Assembly (NCBI GenBank): GCA_964464595.1
Contig: CAYXGW010000013.1
Coordinates: 1-64,000 of the forward strand
Origin: JADFJB01 sp964464595
GTDB taxonomy: Bacteria > Zhuqueibacterota > JdFR-76 > DREG01
Length of the DNA stretch: 64,000 nucleotides
Direction of reading: 5' to 3'
Shown here: positions 38,405 through 46,466 of the stretch, piece after piece
Numbering within the stretch: position 1 is the stretch's first letter
Layout: each line of letters starts with the position of its first letter
Position numbers and translations under genes: made by a program
Notes under the pieces: generated by a model
What the model saw: the letters and a program-made list of their open reading frames with translations, nothing else
Databases searched by the model: none
Told to the model about the DNA's origin: nothing

Positions 38405-38764
38405 GTGAAAGAGCTGACAACTGAAACATGTACACGACAACTAGTAGATATAGAAAAACTACAATCCCTCAGAAAGCAATTGCTACAAAAAGATGACCTG
38501 GATAAACTTGCTGATCTTTTGAATATGGCTGGAAATGCAACCAGATTAAAAATGTTGTTTCTTCTTGTTCAAAGTGACGAGCTTTGCGTTTGTGACATGG
38601 CCGATATAATGGGAATGGGAGTATCTGCAATATCCCACCAACTCCGTAAATTACGCGATAGAGGCGTTATTCAACAGCGCCGTGAAGGGCCAACTATTTA
38701 TTATCAAATGATGCCCGGAATATTTAATGATTTGTTGGTTGAACTTTTTGAAATTGATGATTAG
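38405..38764 (+). CDS. ArsR/SmtB-family metal-responsive repressor
   Basis: 119 residues with a winged helix (MADIMGMGVSAISHQLRKLRDRGVI). ELCVCD in the alpha-3 region is the metal-sensing CxC motif used by CadC/ArsR-like sensors. GTG start. It leads a metal operon in which merT follows after 14 bases. It is likely to repress its own operon until Hg(II) or another thiophilic metal binds. The palindrome around 38370-38388 is a candidate operator. Confidence 0.88.
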   Translation: MKELTTETCTRQLVDIEKLQSLRKQLLQKDDLDKLADLLNMAGNATRLKMLFLLVQSDELCVCDMADIMGMGVSAISHQLRKLRDRGVIQQRREGPTIYYQMMPGIFNDLLVELFEIDD

Positions 38765-38778
38765 CAGGAGACTGAATC

Positions 38779-39120
38779 ATGAAAAATTCGATGATTAATG
38801 GTGGCACTATCGTCACAGGGGTTCTTGCTTCGGCATGCTGTTTTGGACCATTGGTCCTCACATTTTTGGGAATCGGAGGTGCAGCGTTTGCGATTGCCCT
38901 TGAACCCTACCGGCCTTTTTTCATCGGTATTACGGTGGTTTTTTTAGCTGTTGGATTTTACTTCGCCTATCGATCTCAACGAGATGTTGAATGTGCGCCG
39001 GGGGAAGTTTGCCAGACACCACAGAGCCGGCGAAACCAGCGCTCGATGTTATGGATCGTGGCGCTCATAGCAATAATTCTTGTCGCATTTCCATACATTT
39101 TGCCCTATTTACCTTTATAA
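38779..39120 (+). CDS. MerT-like mercuric transport protein
   Basis: 113 residues and three transmembrane helices. The first helix holds the vicinal Cys pair (LASACCFGPLVL) that takes Hg(II) from MerP. A second Cys pair lies in the cytoplasmic loop (ECAPGEVCQ). It imports Hg(II) to a cytoplasmic reductase. It sits between arsR and a MerP-like gene. Confidence 0.88.
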   Translation: MKNSMINGGTIVTGVLASACCFGPLVLTFLGIGGAAFAIALEPYRPFFIGITVVFLAVGFYFAYRSQRDVECAPGEVCQTPQSRRNQRSMLWIVALIAIILVAFPYILPYLPL

Positions 39121-39173
39121 ATGAAAATCCAAAACCAAAAAAAAATAGACAATATCTAAAAGGAGAATTAATC

Positions 39174-39509
39174 ATGAAACGGAATCTTATATTAGTATTT
39201 GTATTGCTCGGATTGTTAGCAGTATTCGGCTGCTCGGGTAAAAATTCCGAACAGGAGTTGACTGCAAAGGTTGATAACACCTCGACCAAAGTTATTACTT
39301 GTGACGTGGAAGGTATGACATGCGCAGGTTGTGAGATCAATGTTAAAATGGCAGTCAATAAGCTCGATGGCGTAAAAGAAGTCAAAGCCAGTTTTGCCGA
39401 TGGCACAGCCGAGGTGACAGTGGATCCTGAAAAAGTGAGTGAGCAGGATGTAATTGACGCTATCAATAAAATGGGTTACAAGGCGAAAAAAGCTGATTCC
39501 GGAGACTGA
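39174..39509 (+). CDS. MerP-like HMA lipoprotein
   Basis: 111 residues from the ATG at 39174, with AAAGGAG upstream. The lipobox LAVFGC suggests anchoring, unlike soluble MerP. The HMA domain has GMTCAGCE (CxxC). It should bind Hg(II) outside the inner membrane and hand it to MerT encoded just upstream. Confidence 0.87.
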   Translation: MKRNLILVFVLLGLLAVFGCSGKNSEQELTAKVDNTSTKVITCDVEGMTCAGCEINVKMAVNKLDGVKEVKASFADGTAEVTVDPEKVSEQDVIDAINKMGYKAKKADSGD

Positions 39510-39580
39510 TTCTATAAAACTGCAAAATTGGGATTTATGTATAATAATAAATAGTAATGCAATATTAAGGAGAGTTCATA

Positions 39581-39883
39581 ATGAAAGTCGAATTGATCTT
39601 CGATAGTGATTGTCCTAATGTAAATGAAGCCAGATTACAATTACAACTTGCACACAAACAAGCAGGGGTTACGCCGTCATGGTTAGAATGGGATCGTGCA
39701 GACGAAAAAAGTCCAGCCTATGTTAAAAAGTACGGTTCACCGACAATTTTAGTCAATGGGCAAGACGTCGCAGGAGCCATTGAATCTTACGGGGCGGATT
39801 GTTGCCGCCTTTACCTTGATGACGAAGGAAAATTTAAAGGCGTTCCATCTGTGGATGTCATTGTGAAAGCCTTTGTATTATGA
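39581..39883 (+). CDS. Small thioredoxin-fold protein of mercury loci
   Basis: 100 residues. The start MKVELIFDSDCPNVNEARLQ and the cis-Pro region GSPTILVNG indicate a thioredoxin-like fold with a single N-terminal Cys. A second pair occurs in GADCCRLY. Similar small proteins accompany mer genes; a metal-chaperone or thiol-relay role is inferred. AAGGAGAG lies before the ATG. Confidence 0.75.
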   Translation: MKVELIFDSDCPNVNEARLQLQLAHKQAGVTPSWLEWDRADEKSPAYVKKYGSPTILVNGQDVAGAIESYGADCCRLYLDDEGKFKGVPSVDVIVKAFVL

Positions 39884-39904
39884 AAATCAAAAAAAGGAGA
39901 TAAA

Positions 39905-40489
39905 ATGTTAAGAAGAATTCTATTAGGCATGATCAGCACAACCCTGTTGATTTTAAATCTTCCACTCATTTCTCAGGCACAGATACAAGAGGTATATATC
40001 GGTATACCCGGAATGACCTGAGGTGGCTGAGCAGAAAGGGTGCAGGTTGCCCTAAAACGCCTGGAAGGCGTTCAGGATGTGGAAGTTAGTTTAGAACATC
40101 AAAATGCTTTAATTATCTTAAAACCAGGAGAGATTCTCAACCCGGTGAAACTTAAAGAAACAGTAAAAGAGGCAAATTTTTCACCCCAGGATATTCACAT
40201 TAAGGCAATAGGTGAGATTGTTGCCAACAATGTGAAGGAAACTGCCCAGGTTTCAGATCTGGCTTTTAAAATACCCGGTTCCGGGCAGATATTCCTACCG
40301 GTTTCACCGCCACCAAAAAAGTTAGACAAAGAGGAGGAACAAGCTGAAAAGGCCGATTTGTTGCCCAAATTACGAGAGGCATTCAAGGCGGGTAAAAAGA
40401 ATTTTATCATTTCAGGCCAGGTTAACTATAATAAAGAATTGCCTTTGAGCCTTTGGATAGAAGAGTTTGAGGTAAGCGAGGAAAAATGA
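39905..40489 (+). CDS. Putative selenoprotein: HMA domain with Sec-x-x-Sec in place of CxxC
   Basis: 194 residues if both in-frame TGAs are read as selenocysteine. The ATG at 39905 has AAAGGAG upstream and encodes an export signal (LLILNLPLISQAQ). The HMA motif then reads GMT-TGA-GG-TGA-AERV. TGA at 40019-40021 (residue 39) and 40028-40030 (residue 42) replace exactly the two metal-binding Cys. The rest of the frame is open and coding-like for 150 residues, with an HMA remainder and a second beta domain ending EEFEV, like the paralogue at 45942. Selenolates bind Hg(II) very tightly. A double-nonsense pseudogene is the alternative, but it is unlikely to hit only these two codons. Confidence 0.8.
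40037..40072 (+). promoter_or_regulatory. Two candidate bacterial SECIS hairpins
   Basis: Hairpin 1 (40037-40053) has AGGG/CCCT plus two G-T pairs and a 5-nt loop starting 21 nt after the first TGA. Hairpin 2 (40056-40072) has a perfect 6-bp stem AACGCC/GGCGTT with loop TGGAA, 31 nt after the second TGA. Known bSECIS apical loops sit about 16-37 nt past the UGA and carry a G near the loop start. Both fit by eye; no folding program was run. Confidence 0.6.
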
Positions 40490-40548
40490 ACATTCAAATG
40501 TGTTTTATAATTCATTAACCTCAAGGACAGCAAAGGAATTGTAATTAA

Positions 40549-40938
40549 ATGAAAACACTTATTTGTCCAACATGTGGTTGTTCGCTGGTTCGGCTAGGAA
40601 TCAGCAACGATAAGGCGACTACTTACAGCTATGACGGCAAAGAATACTACTTCTGTTGCCAGGGCTGCACGGATCTTTTTACTGCCGACCCGGAACAACA
40701 CCTGCAACGTACGAAGGATTTAGTTGTGTGCCCAACCTGTTTGGCGGAAAAACCACCACAGTCGGCATTTACATTCGAATATGCCAAGCAGGAAGTGCAC
40801 TATTGTGGTTGTCCGTATTGCCAAGAAGAGTTCCTGAAGGACCCTGATTTTTACATTAAACGTTTGGAAGGCACCATACCAAATGAGGGCGCCGTTCTTG
40901 ATCATGAAGGAGGTTCTGTTAGACCTGAGAAAAGTTAA
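40549..40938 (+). CDS. YHS/TRASH-like double Cys-rich protein
   Basis: 129 residues. Two related modules: CPTCGC...YFCCQGCTDLFTADPEQH and CPTC...HYCGCPYCQEEFLKDPDFY. They resemble YHS/TRASH treble-clef metal-binding domains. It is probably a cytoplasmic metal chaperone or sensor feeding the neighbouring MerA-like enzyme. It lies between the selenoprotein candidate and the flavoprotein, so a thiophilic metal role fits. Confidence 0.78.
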   Translation: MKTLICPTCGCSLVRLGISNDKATTYSYDGKEYYFCCQGCTDLFTADPEQHLQRTKDLVVCPTCLAEKPPQSAFTFEYAKQEVHYCGCPYCQEEFLKDPDFYIKRLEGTIPNEGAVLDHEGGSVRPEKS

Positions 40939-40995
40939 AATGAATTGAGAAGGTGTGCTTAGGTTTTTTATTTTGAACAGCGAAAGGAAGCGTAT

Positions 40996-42351
40996 TTGGA
41001 CAAGAAATATGATCTCATAGTGATTGGGACCGGCGCGGCGGGATCTACAGCAGCTTACGAGTGCCGATCGGCCGGATGGGAAGTGGCGGTCATCGATTAC
41101 CACCCCTTCGGGGGCACCTGTGCGGTGCGAGGCTGCGACCCGAAGAAAGTGCTCGTTGGTGCCGCCGAACTGATTGACTGGCAAAATCGGATGGCGGAAA
41201 AAGGAGTTGTTCAAAATGGTAATGTGATTCAGTGGTCGGAATTAATGCGCTTTAAACGAACGTTCACTGATCCTGTTCCGGGGGACAGCGAGAAGGGATT
41301 TTTAGAGTCTGGGATCGACATATTCCATGGTCGGGTCCGATTCGATGGGCAGACTACATTAAAAGTGGGAGAGGATACGTTAATTGGGCGGCATGTGTTA
41401 ATTGCATCGGGGGCAATGCCCGTTAAGTTGAATATATCTGGTGAAGAATACATTACCATGAGTGACCAATTTCTGGAAATCCGGAGTCTCCCACAAAGAA
41501 TTGTTTTTATAGGAGGAGGTTTTATTTCTTTCGAATTCGCTCATATAGCATCACGTGCTGGCGCTCAAGTTTGTATTCTCCACAGAAGTGATCGTCCCCT
41601 CAAAGGGTTTGATCCTGATTTGGTCAATCAATTAGTGCAAGCAACCAGGGATATTGGCGTCGATGTTCGGTTAAATACTGCTGTAACAGCCATCGAAAAA
41701 GAAGCCGGGAATTTGGTTGTGTCTACATCTGAAGGTTTTGAAGGAAACAGGCTCAAAGCTGATATGGTCGTGCATGGTGCGGGACGAGTACCGGAGATTG
41801 AAGATCTGGAACTGGAAAATGCAGGCATAAAAAGCGACAAGAAAAAAGGAATCATGGTCAATGAATACCTGCAAAGTGAATCCAATCCCGCTGTATATGC
41901 CGCAGGTGACGCGGCAGCTACCAAGGGGCTGCCACTGACGCCTGTCGCCGGTTTGGAAGGACATGTTGCGGCAAGAAACCTGTTAAAAGGCAATCAAATA
42001 ACACCGGATTATACAGGTGTACCGTCAGTAGTTTTTACAATTCCACCCCTGGCGTCAGTAGGATTGACTGAACAAACAGCAAAGGATAAGGGCTTAAAGT
42101 TCAAAACCAATCACCAGGATACATCCGGTTGGTACTCCTCTCGTAGAGTTGCAGCGAAATGCTCCGCCTTCAAGACTTTAATTGAAGAAAGCAGTAATCG
42201 CATTCTCGGAGCTCACCTGTTAGGCCCTCATGCTGAAGAAGTAATAAACCTCTTTGCAATTGTCATGCGTAATGGACTTGGTTCAGACGAAATCAAAAAA
42301 ATGATCTACGCCTATCCGACGAGCTCATCTGATATTAGTTATATGGTATAA
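40996..42351 (+). CDS. MerA-like FAD/NAD(P) disulfide oxidoreductase
   Basis: 451 residues. FAD site GTGAAGSTAAYECR, redox pair GGTCAVRGCDPKK, and NAD(P) site IGGGFISFEFA. It differs from classical MerA: no N-terminal HMA domain, no C-terminal CC pair, and the usual HPT active-site His is Tyr (YAYPTSSSDI). It is probably a divergent mercuric/glutathione-type reductase of this locus; the actual substrate is uncertain. TTG start. Confidence 0.8.
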   Translation: MDKKYDLIVIGTGAAGSTAAYECRSAGWEVAVIDYHPFGGTCAVRGCDPKKVLVGAAELIDWQNRMAEKGVVQNGNVIQWSELMRFKRTFTDPVPGDSEKGFLESGIDIFHGRVRFDGQTTLKVGEDTLIGRHVLIASGAMPVKLNISGEEYITMSDQFLEIRSLPQRIVFIGGGFISFEFAHIASRAGAQVCILHRSDRPLKGFDPDLVNQLVQATRDIGVDVRLNTAVTAIEKEAGNLVVSTSEGFEGNRLKADMVVHGAGRVPEIEDLELENAGIKSDKKKGIMVNEYLQSESNPAVYAAGDAAATKGLPLTPVAGLEGHVAARNLLKGNQITPDYTGVPSVVFTIPPLASVGLTEQTAKDKGLKFKTNHQDTSGWYSSRRVAAKCSAFKTLIEESSNRILGAHLLGPHAEEVINLFAIVMRNGLGSDEIKKMIYAYPTSSSDISYMV

Positions 42352-42515
42352 ACCAAGGAATTTCTACCCTTTCATGGAAAAATTATAAATATACTAGACC
42401 CACAAGTATCTCTGACTCACCGATTAAGCCACATGCATCAGGTAAAAATTCGAAAAGAATTAAAATATAAAAAAATATGGAACCCCGTACCTAGATAAAG
42501 ACTGTATAAGCTATT

Positions 42516-42941
42516 ATGGAGACGAAATTGAAAACTTTAACGATAGGCCAGTTAGCCAAAAAGACGCAGGTGAATGTTGAAACAGTCCGCTATTATGAGA
42601 GACGAGAGCTACTGCCGGAACCACCCCGGCGGGACTCGGGGTATCGCATTTACTCAAATGAAGATGTAAAGCGTATCCAATTCATCAAAAGCGCTAAGGA
42701 ATTGGGCTTCACACTTAATGAAATATTGGAACTTTTTTCATTGCGGGTTGATCCGGATACAAACTGTGAGGACGTAAAAGAGTTAGCGGAGACCAAGATA
42801 AGCGATATAGAGAAAAAGATTGAAGACCTGGGCCGCATGAAGCAGGCGCTGACAAAACTATCTATAGCTTGCCACGGGAAAGGCCCCACCGGCGAATGTC
42901 CCATTCTGGATGCACTTGAAGGAGAAGATAACGATGAGTGA
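42516..42941 (+). CDS. merR: MerR-family mercury-responsive activator
   Basis: 141 residues. Winged helix TIGQLAKKTQVNVETVRYYERR and a long dimerisation helix. The three Hg(II)-ligand Cys of true MerR are present (C84, C119, C128, in the NCEDVK, IACHGKGP and GECPI contexts). It probably controls the second half of the locus starting with the second merT. The presence of both ArsR- and MerR-type sensors in one locus is notable. Confidence 0.9.
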   Translation: METKLKTLTIGQLAKKTQVNVETVRYYERRELLPEPPRRDSGYRIYSNEDVKRIQFIKSAKELGFTLNEILELFSLRVDPDTNCEDVKELAETKISDIEKKIEDLGRMKQALTKLSIACHGKGPTGECPILDALEGEDNDE

Positions 42942-43007
42942 ATTTACAAACGTTGAGAATATTTTGGTTTTTTGGTGATCTCTATTACTAATTGAAGGAG
43001 AGGAGTT

Positions 43008-43508
43008 ATGAACACATGTTTCACCATACCGGTTGATCAAACTGCTTCTAACTCGCACAAACAAGCTAAGGAATGCTGTTCAGCGGATCGAAAAATTCCG
43101 CAAACTGTAGCCGATGATGCTGTTCCCTGGGCAACATCACAGAAAAAACGAGTAATAAAAATTGGCAATTTAAAGTCAACGATCACGGCGGTCTTGTCAG
43201 GCCTTCTGGCTTCTTCATGCTGCATTGTTCCGCTGGTTATCATCTTCACCGGAGTCGGGGGTGTGGGTCTTATGGCGCTGGCTCGGGATTACCAGTGGCT
43301 CACGATTCCTCTCGGCCTTTTTGCCTTGGCTTACTCGTACTACTCCTATTTCAGGAAAAGGAAGAGCTGTGAGACCGGGTCCTGTACAATCAAAGGCAAA
43401 CGTTCTAATTTAATAGCCCTTGTTATTTCGACTGTTGTTGTGTCTTTTGCGATGTTGGGAGTCATATTCCCATCCATGCTATATGCTTTGTTAAGACTTA
43501 TTGGTTAA
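43008..43508 (+). CDS. Second MerT-like transporter with Cys-rich N-terminus
   Basis: 166 residues. An N-terminal cytoplasmic extension carries ECCSADRK and another Cys. The first transmembrane helix has LASSCCIVPLV (vicinal pair), and the loop has CETGSC. It is longer than MerT and may bind Hg(II) on its own extension. GAAGGAGAGG precedes the ATG. It follows merR, its likely activator. Confidence 0.85.
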   Translation: MNTCFTIPVDQTASNSHKQAKECCSADRKIPQTVADDAVPWATSQKKRVIKIGNLKSTITAVLSGLLASSCCIVPLVIIFTGVGGVGLMALARDYQWLTIPLGLFALAYSYYSYFRKRKSCETGSCTIKGKRSNLIALVISTVVVSFAMLGVIFPSMLYALLRLIG

Positions 43509-43532
43509 AAAAGATAATTTGGAGAAAATAAA

Positions 43533-44351
43533 TTGAGGATACGACAGAACTTTATAATCGCCGTTTTTTTTATTGCCATAACCTATATTGGATTTCCTAT
43601 TCCCACAACTGCCCATGAACCTTTATTTGGACTTGGGCCTCATACCGTTGGTCAATTTGCCTGGGCTTTGGAATCAGAATTTGAACATAGCCATGGGGTC
43701 TGGGCCAATCATTTTGAATTAATCTATGGTATAACACCAGATTTTGCCGTGACAGCGGCTTTACCCTATGTATTTGAAAATGAAAACGGTGAACCCGGTT
43801 TCGCTGATTTTGGTATTCGAGGAAAATATCGCTTTTATCGTCGAGATTATTTAAATGGCAGTGATGGATTTGCAATCCATTGGGGAATCAGATTTCCCAG
43901 TGGAAACCACCTTGAGAATCGTGGTAGTGGAACCACTGATTATTTATTAGGACTATCATTTGGTCGAGAATCGCGGAGACACTACGCATTTGCCGATGTG
44001 CGGTATCAGATCAAAGGCTCGTTAGATAACCTAAAACGGGGCAACGCTCTTCACTTCGATGTAGCTTATGGCATTCGTCCATTTCAATTAGAATATCTGC
44101 AACCAGACTTGGTTCTTCTGGTTGAATTGCTTGGCGAAGTGGGCGGCAGAAATTCTTTGAACGGAACTGAAGATTTAAATTCAGGCGGTTCGATAATCAG
44201 TATAGCGCCTGGATTTCTACTGAGCTACCGAAACGTCATGATTAAGGGCGGTGTGAAATTTACAATGCTGGAAAACCTTAGTGGCCTGCAAGACAAACCC
44301 GATGCGGAGCTTGTTTTGGGCTTTGAATTACATATGCCGCCATTTAAGTAA
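43533..44351 (+). CDS. Outer-membrane beta-barrel-like protein of the mercury locus
   Basis: 272 residues with a signal peptide (FIAITYIGFPIPTTAHEP) and alternating amphipathic strands (FADFGIRGKYRFYRRD, DVRYQIKGSL, IKGGVKFTM). This matches the general layout of outer-membrane transporter/porin-like proteins in metal-resistance loci. No specific substrate motif. TTG start with TTGGAGA upstream, 24 bases after merT2. Confidence 0.7.
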   Translation: MRIRQNFIIAVFFIAITYIGFPIPTTAHEPLFGLGPHTVGQFAWALESEFEHSHGVWANHFELIYGITPDFAVTAALPYVFENENGEPGFADFGIRGKYRFYRRDYLNGSDGFAIHWGIRFPSGNHLENRGSGTTDYLLGLSFGRESRRHYAFADVRYQIKGSLDNLKRGNALHFDVAYGIRPFQLEYLQPDLVLLVELLGEVGGRNSLNGTEDLNSGGSIISIAPGFLLSYRNVMIKGGVKFTMLENLSGLQDKPDAELVLGFELHMPPFK

Positions 44352-44391
44352 TGAAGTGATTTATTAACAAACTCAAAAAGGAGACTCTAAA

Positions 44392-44748
44392 ATGAAAAAT
44401 CATAAAATATTCTTGATCAGTATATTTCTTTCAGCACTAACTTTGCTCGGAACGGTAGTCTTTGCCAGTGAACGGCAGAAAGTCACTCTTAGAGTGGATG
44501 GTCTTGCGTGTCCATTTTGTGCCTACGGAATGGAAAAAAAATTAAAACGTATTGAAAACCTGGAGGATTTGGATATTAAAATAAATGAAGGTCTGGTGAT
44601 TCTCTATTTCAAGGAAGGAACTAAAATTGATCAAGAGCTTATCACTCAGAAAGTAAAGGAAGCTGGTTTTACGCCGAGAGAACTGAAAATAGAGGATGAG
44701 TCCAAACCGGTCGGGCAACAAAATGCCATCAAAGGACAAAAGATTTGA
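44392..44748 (+). CDS. Exported HMA-domain protein
   Basis: 118 residues: signal peptide (ALTLLGTVVFASE) and an HMA domain with DGLACPFCAYGMEKKLKRI (CxxC as CPFC). Periplasmic metal capture is likely. Its TGA stop is followed in the same frame by remains of a second HMA domain, so the ancestor probably had two domains. Confidence 0.82.
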   Translation: MKNHKIFLISIFLSALTLLGTVVFASERQKVTLRVDGLACPFCAYGMEKKLKRIENLEDLDIKINEGLVILYFKEGTKIDQELITQKVKEAGFTPRELKIEDESKPVGQQNAIKGQKI

Positions 44749-44961
44749 CTCAATATCAAAGGCATGTCTTGCAAAAGGATGTGCCTCCAGAGTAAAGACT
44801 AATCTGAATGATTTGAAATGTGTAAAGGATGTCGAGATAGATTTATCTGCTAGAAAGCAAGTTTCATCTGAACCAACGAAAATATAGATCATACAAAATT
44901 TGTTAAAGCAATAGAGAAACTTGGATTCAAAGCCACTGTGTCTAATGAAAAGAATAGGTAG
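44749..44961 (+). pseudogene. Broken second HMA domain
   Basis: Starting in frame with the upstream gene, LNIKGMSCK is followed by one extra A in AAAA near 44774. The next frame continues GCASRVKTNLNDLKCVKDV, and a second shift near 44882 restores the first frame for DHTKFVKAIEKLGFKATV to the TAG at 44959. Reconstructed, it is a complete HMA domain with GMSCKGCAS. Two compensating indels make it non-functional as written, unless they are sequencing errors. Confidence 0.78.
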
Positions 44962-45020
44962 TATTCGAATCCTTGCAAGGCAAATGGAATGTAAACTAAA
45001 TTCAAAAAAGGTGAAATCAC

Positions 45021-45926
45021 TTGAAAAACAAATATCGCAAATTATTAGTAAGCTTTATAGTTTTTGTATTATTGTTTGCAGCGCATCAAGTATTGGCCCA
45101 AGGGCCACCCATTAATACAGATACCCCCATCATGCTTGGCTTGGAGGGCGGCGGAATCCGCACATTTGCAAAATTCGTGCGAAAGGCAACTATTTTGCAG
45201 GATGGCAAAGACATTACCGATGAAATGGACCGTCGGGTCACCGTTCGGATTACGCCGGTCGCAATCCCTTACAATTTGTTCAGCGATAAATTCCAGGTTG
45301 GTGTTATTCTCCCGTTTATGAACATCAGTTTCAAATCAAGCACCCAGGATATTTCTAACTCTGGGATTGGGGACATCCGTATTTTTGCAAAGTATCTGGT
45401 CTATCAGCTCGACCGTAAACAAGAGACGATCCGGATGGCGTCAAAAGTCGGAATCAAACTGCCCTCCGGTGATGAGGAAAAAAGTCCTGCTTTGGGATCA
45501 GGATCGACTGACTATTTCTTTTCCAGTGTGTTGGGGTGGATCAAAGGCAGGTCAGGCGTCTATCTGGAAGGGATTTACAATTTGAACACTTCTGATAACC
45601 AGGTCGATTTCGGGAATAGTATTTCTTATAATCTGGCCATTGGCTACCGGTTACTACCAGCCGTGTACGAGACTTATCCCTCTCCCCAACTCAACGGGTT
45701 CATGGAAATCAATGGAATCACAGCAAGTAAAAATCGAGTGGCCGGGCAACTGATAAACGACACGGGTGGTACGACGATCTTTCTGTCACCCGGATTACAG
45801 TACGTCGGCGGTCGGCGTTGGTTGATTGAAGCAACCTGGCAATACCCAATCATCAACGAGCTCAACGGTGTTCAAATTGCTACTGACTGGACTTTTTCAT
45901 TGGGAACACGAATATTACTATTCTGA
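45021..45926 (+). CDS. Outer-membrane transporter-like beta-barrel
   Basis: 301 residues. A signal peptide (LLFAAHQVLAQGPP) precedes many amphipathic strands (GVILPFMNISFKSS, SGIGDIRIFAKYLVYQ, GSGSTDYFFSSVLGW, ending FSLGTRILLF with a terminal Phe). It resembles the transporter family seen next to metal HMA genes. It probably sits in the outer membrane as a channel for metal species. Start chosen at TTG 45021 after AAAAAGGTGA. Confidence 0.72.
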   Translation: MKNKYRKLLVSFIVFVLLFAAHQVLAQGPPINTDTPIMLGLEGGGIRTFAKFVRKATILQDGKDITDEMDRRVTVRITPVAIPYNLFSDKFQVGVILPFMNISFKSSTQDISNSGIGDIRIFAKYLVYQLDRKQETIRMASKVGIKLPSGDEEKSPALGSGSTDYFFSSVLGWIKGRSGVYLEGIYNLNTSDNQVDFGNSISYNLAIGYRLLPAVYETYPSPQLNGFMEINGITASKNRVAGQLINDTGGTTIFLSPGLQYVGGRRWLIEATWQYPIINELNGVQIATDWTFSLGTRILLF

Positions 45927-45941
45927 AAGGAGTGACAAACC

Positions 45942-46466
45942 ATGAAATGGCAATCAACTTTTTTTTGGATCGCAATAATTTCTACGTTGGGACTAATAAC
46001 TACTGCGCAATCTCAGGTAGAAAAAGCAGATATTCGCGTTGACGGGCTCTCATGTCCTTTCTGCGCCTATGGCCTGGAAAAGAAACTCAAAAAAATCCAG
46101 GGTGTAGGAAAGGTAGAAATCAATGTGGATAAAGCTGTGGCAATGCTTGAAAACAAGCAAGGAAAATCAATAGAAGTTGAAGGGATTGAACTCGCCGTAA
46201 AGAACGCGGGGTTCACTCCCAAACAACTAACAGTGAGTGTTGTGGGTACCATAAGCCAAGCCGACGAGGCGCTGGTTCTCTTGGTGGGCGAAGTGAACGA
46301 GAAATTTATTCTTCTGGAGAATGAGCAGCTCAAGAACCTGCGCTCGATGGTAAAAGGACCGGAAGATCGAGTCCGGGTGACCGGAAAGATCGAGCATGAA
46401 GCTTCCAAAGAACATCATGCCCATCCATATACGCTCACTATCCAAGAATTTGAGGTGATCGAATGA
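45942..46466 (+). CDS. Exported HMA protein with C-terminal OB-like domain
   Basis: 174 residues. Signal peptide ending TTAQSQ, HMA motif DGLSCPFCAYGLEKKLKKI, then a ~75-residue second domain (VGTISQADEALVLLVGEVNE to QEFEV) like that of the selenoprotein candidate at 39905. It is thus the Cys counterpart of the Sec-x-x-Sec protein. It overlaps the NHL gene by 4 bases. Confidence 0.82.
   Translation: MKWQSTFFWIAIISTLGLITTAQSQVEKADIRVDGLSCPFCAYGLEKKLKKIQGVGKVEINVDKAVAMLENKQGKSIEVEGIELAVKNAGFTPKQLTVSVVGTISQADEALVLLVGEVNEKFILLENEQLKNLRSMVKGPEDRVRVTGKIEHEASKEHHAHPYTLTIQEFEVIE

Noticed and set aside
42485..42520. Classical mer operator/promoter before merR
   Set aside because: CCCCGTACCT is reminiscent of the mer dyad, but the second half and the 19-bp spaced -35/-10 boxes are not convincing.
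44746..44748. TGA of the HMA gene at 44392 as a third selenocysteine codon
   Set aside because: The residue would fall two positions before the beta strand of the next HMA, where Thr or Val is usual, and the following domain is broken by frameshifts. A normal stop or nonsense change fits better.
44940..45020. tRNA-like sequence
   Set aside because: A short TTCGAATCC resembles a T-loop, but no cloverleaf or acceptor stem can be drawn.
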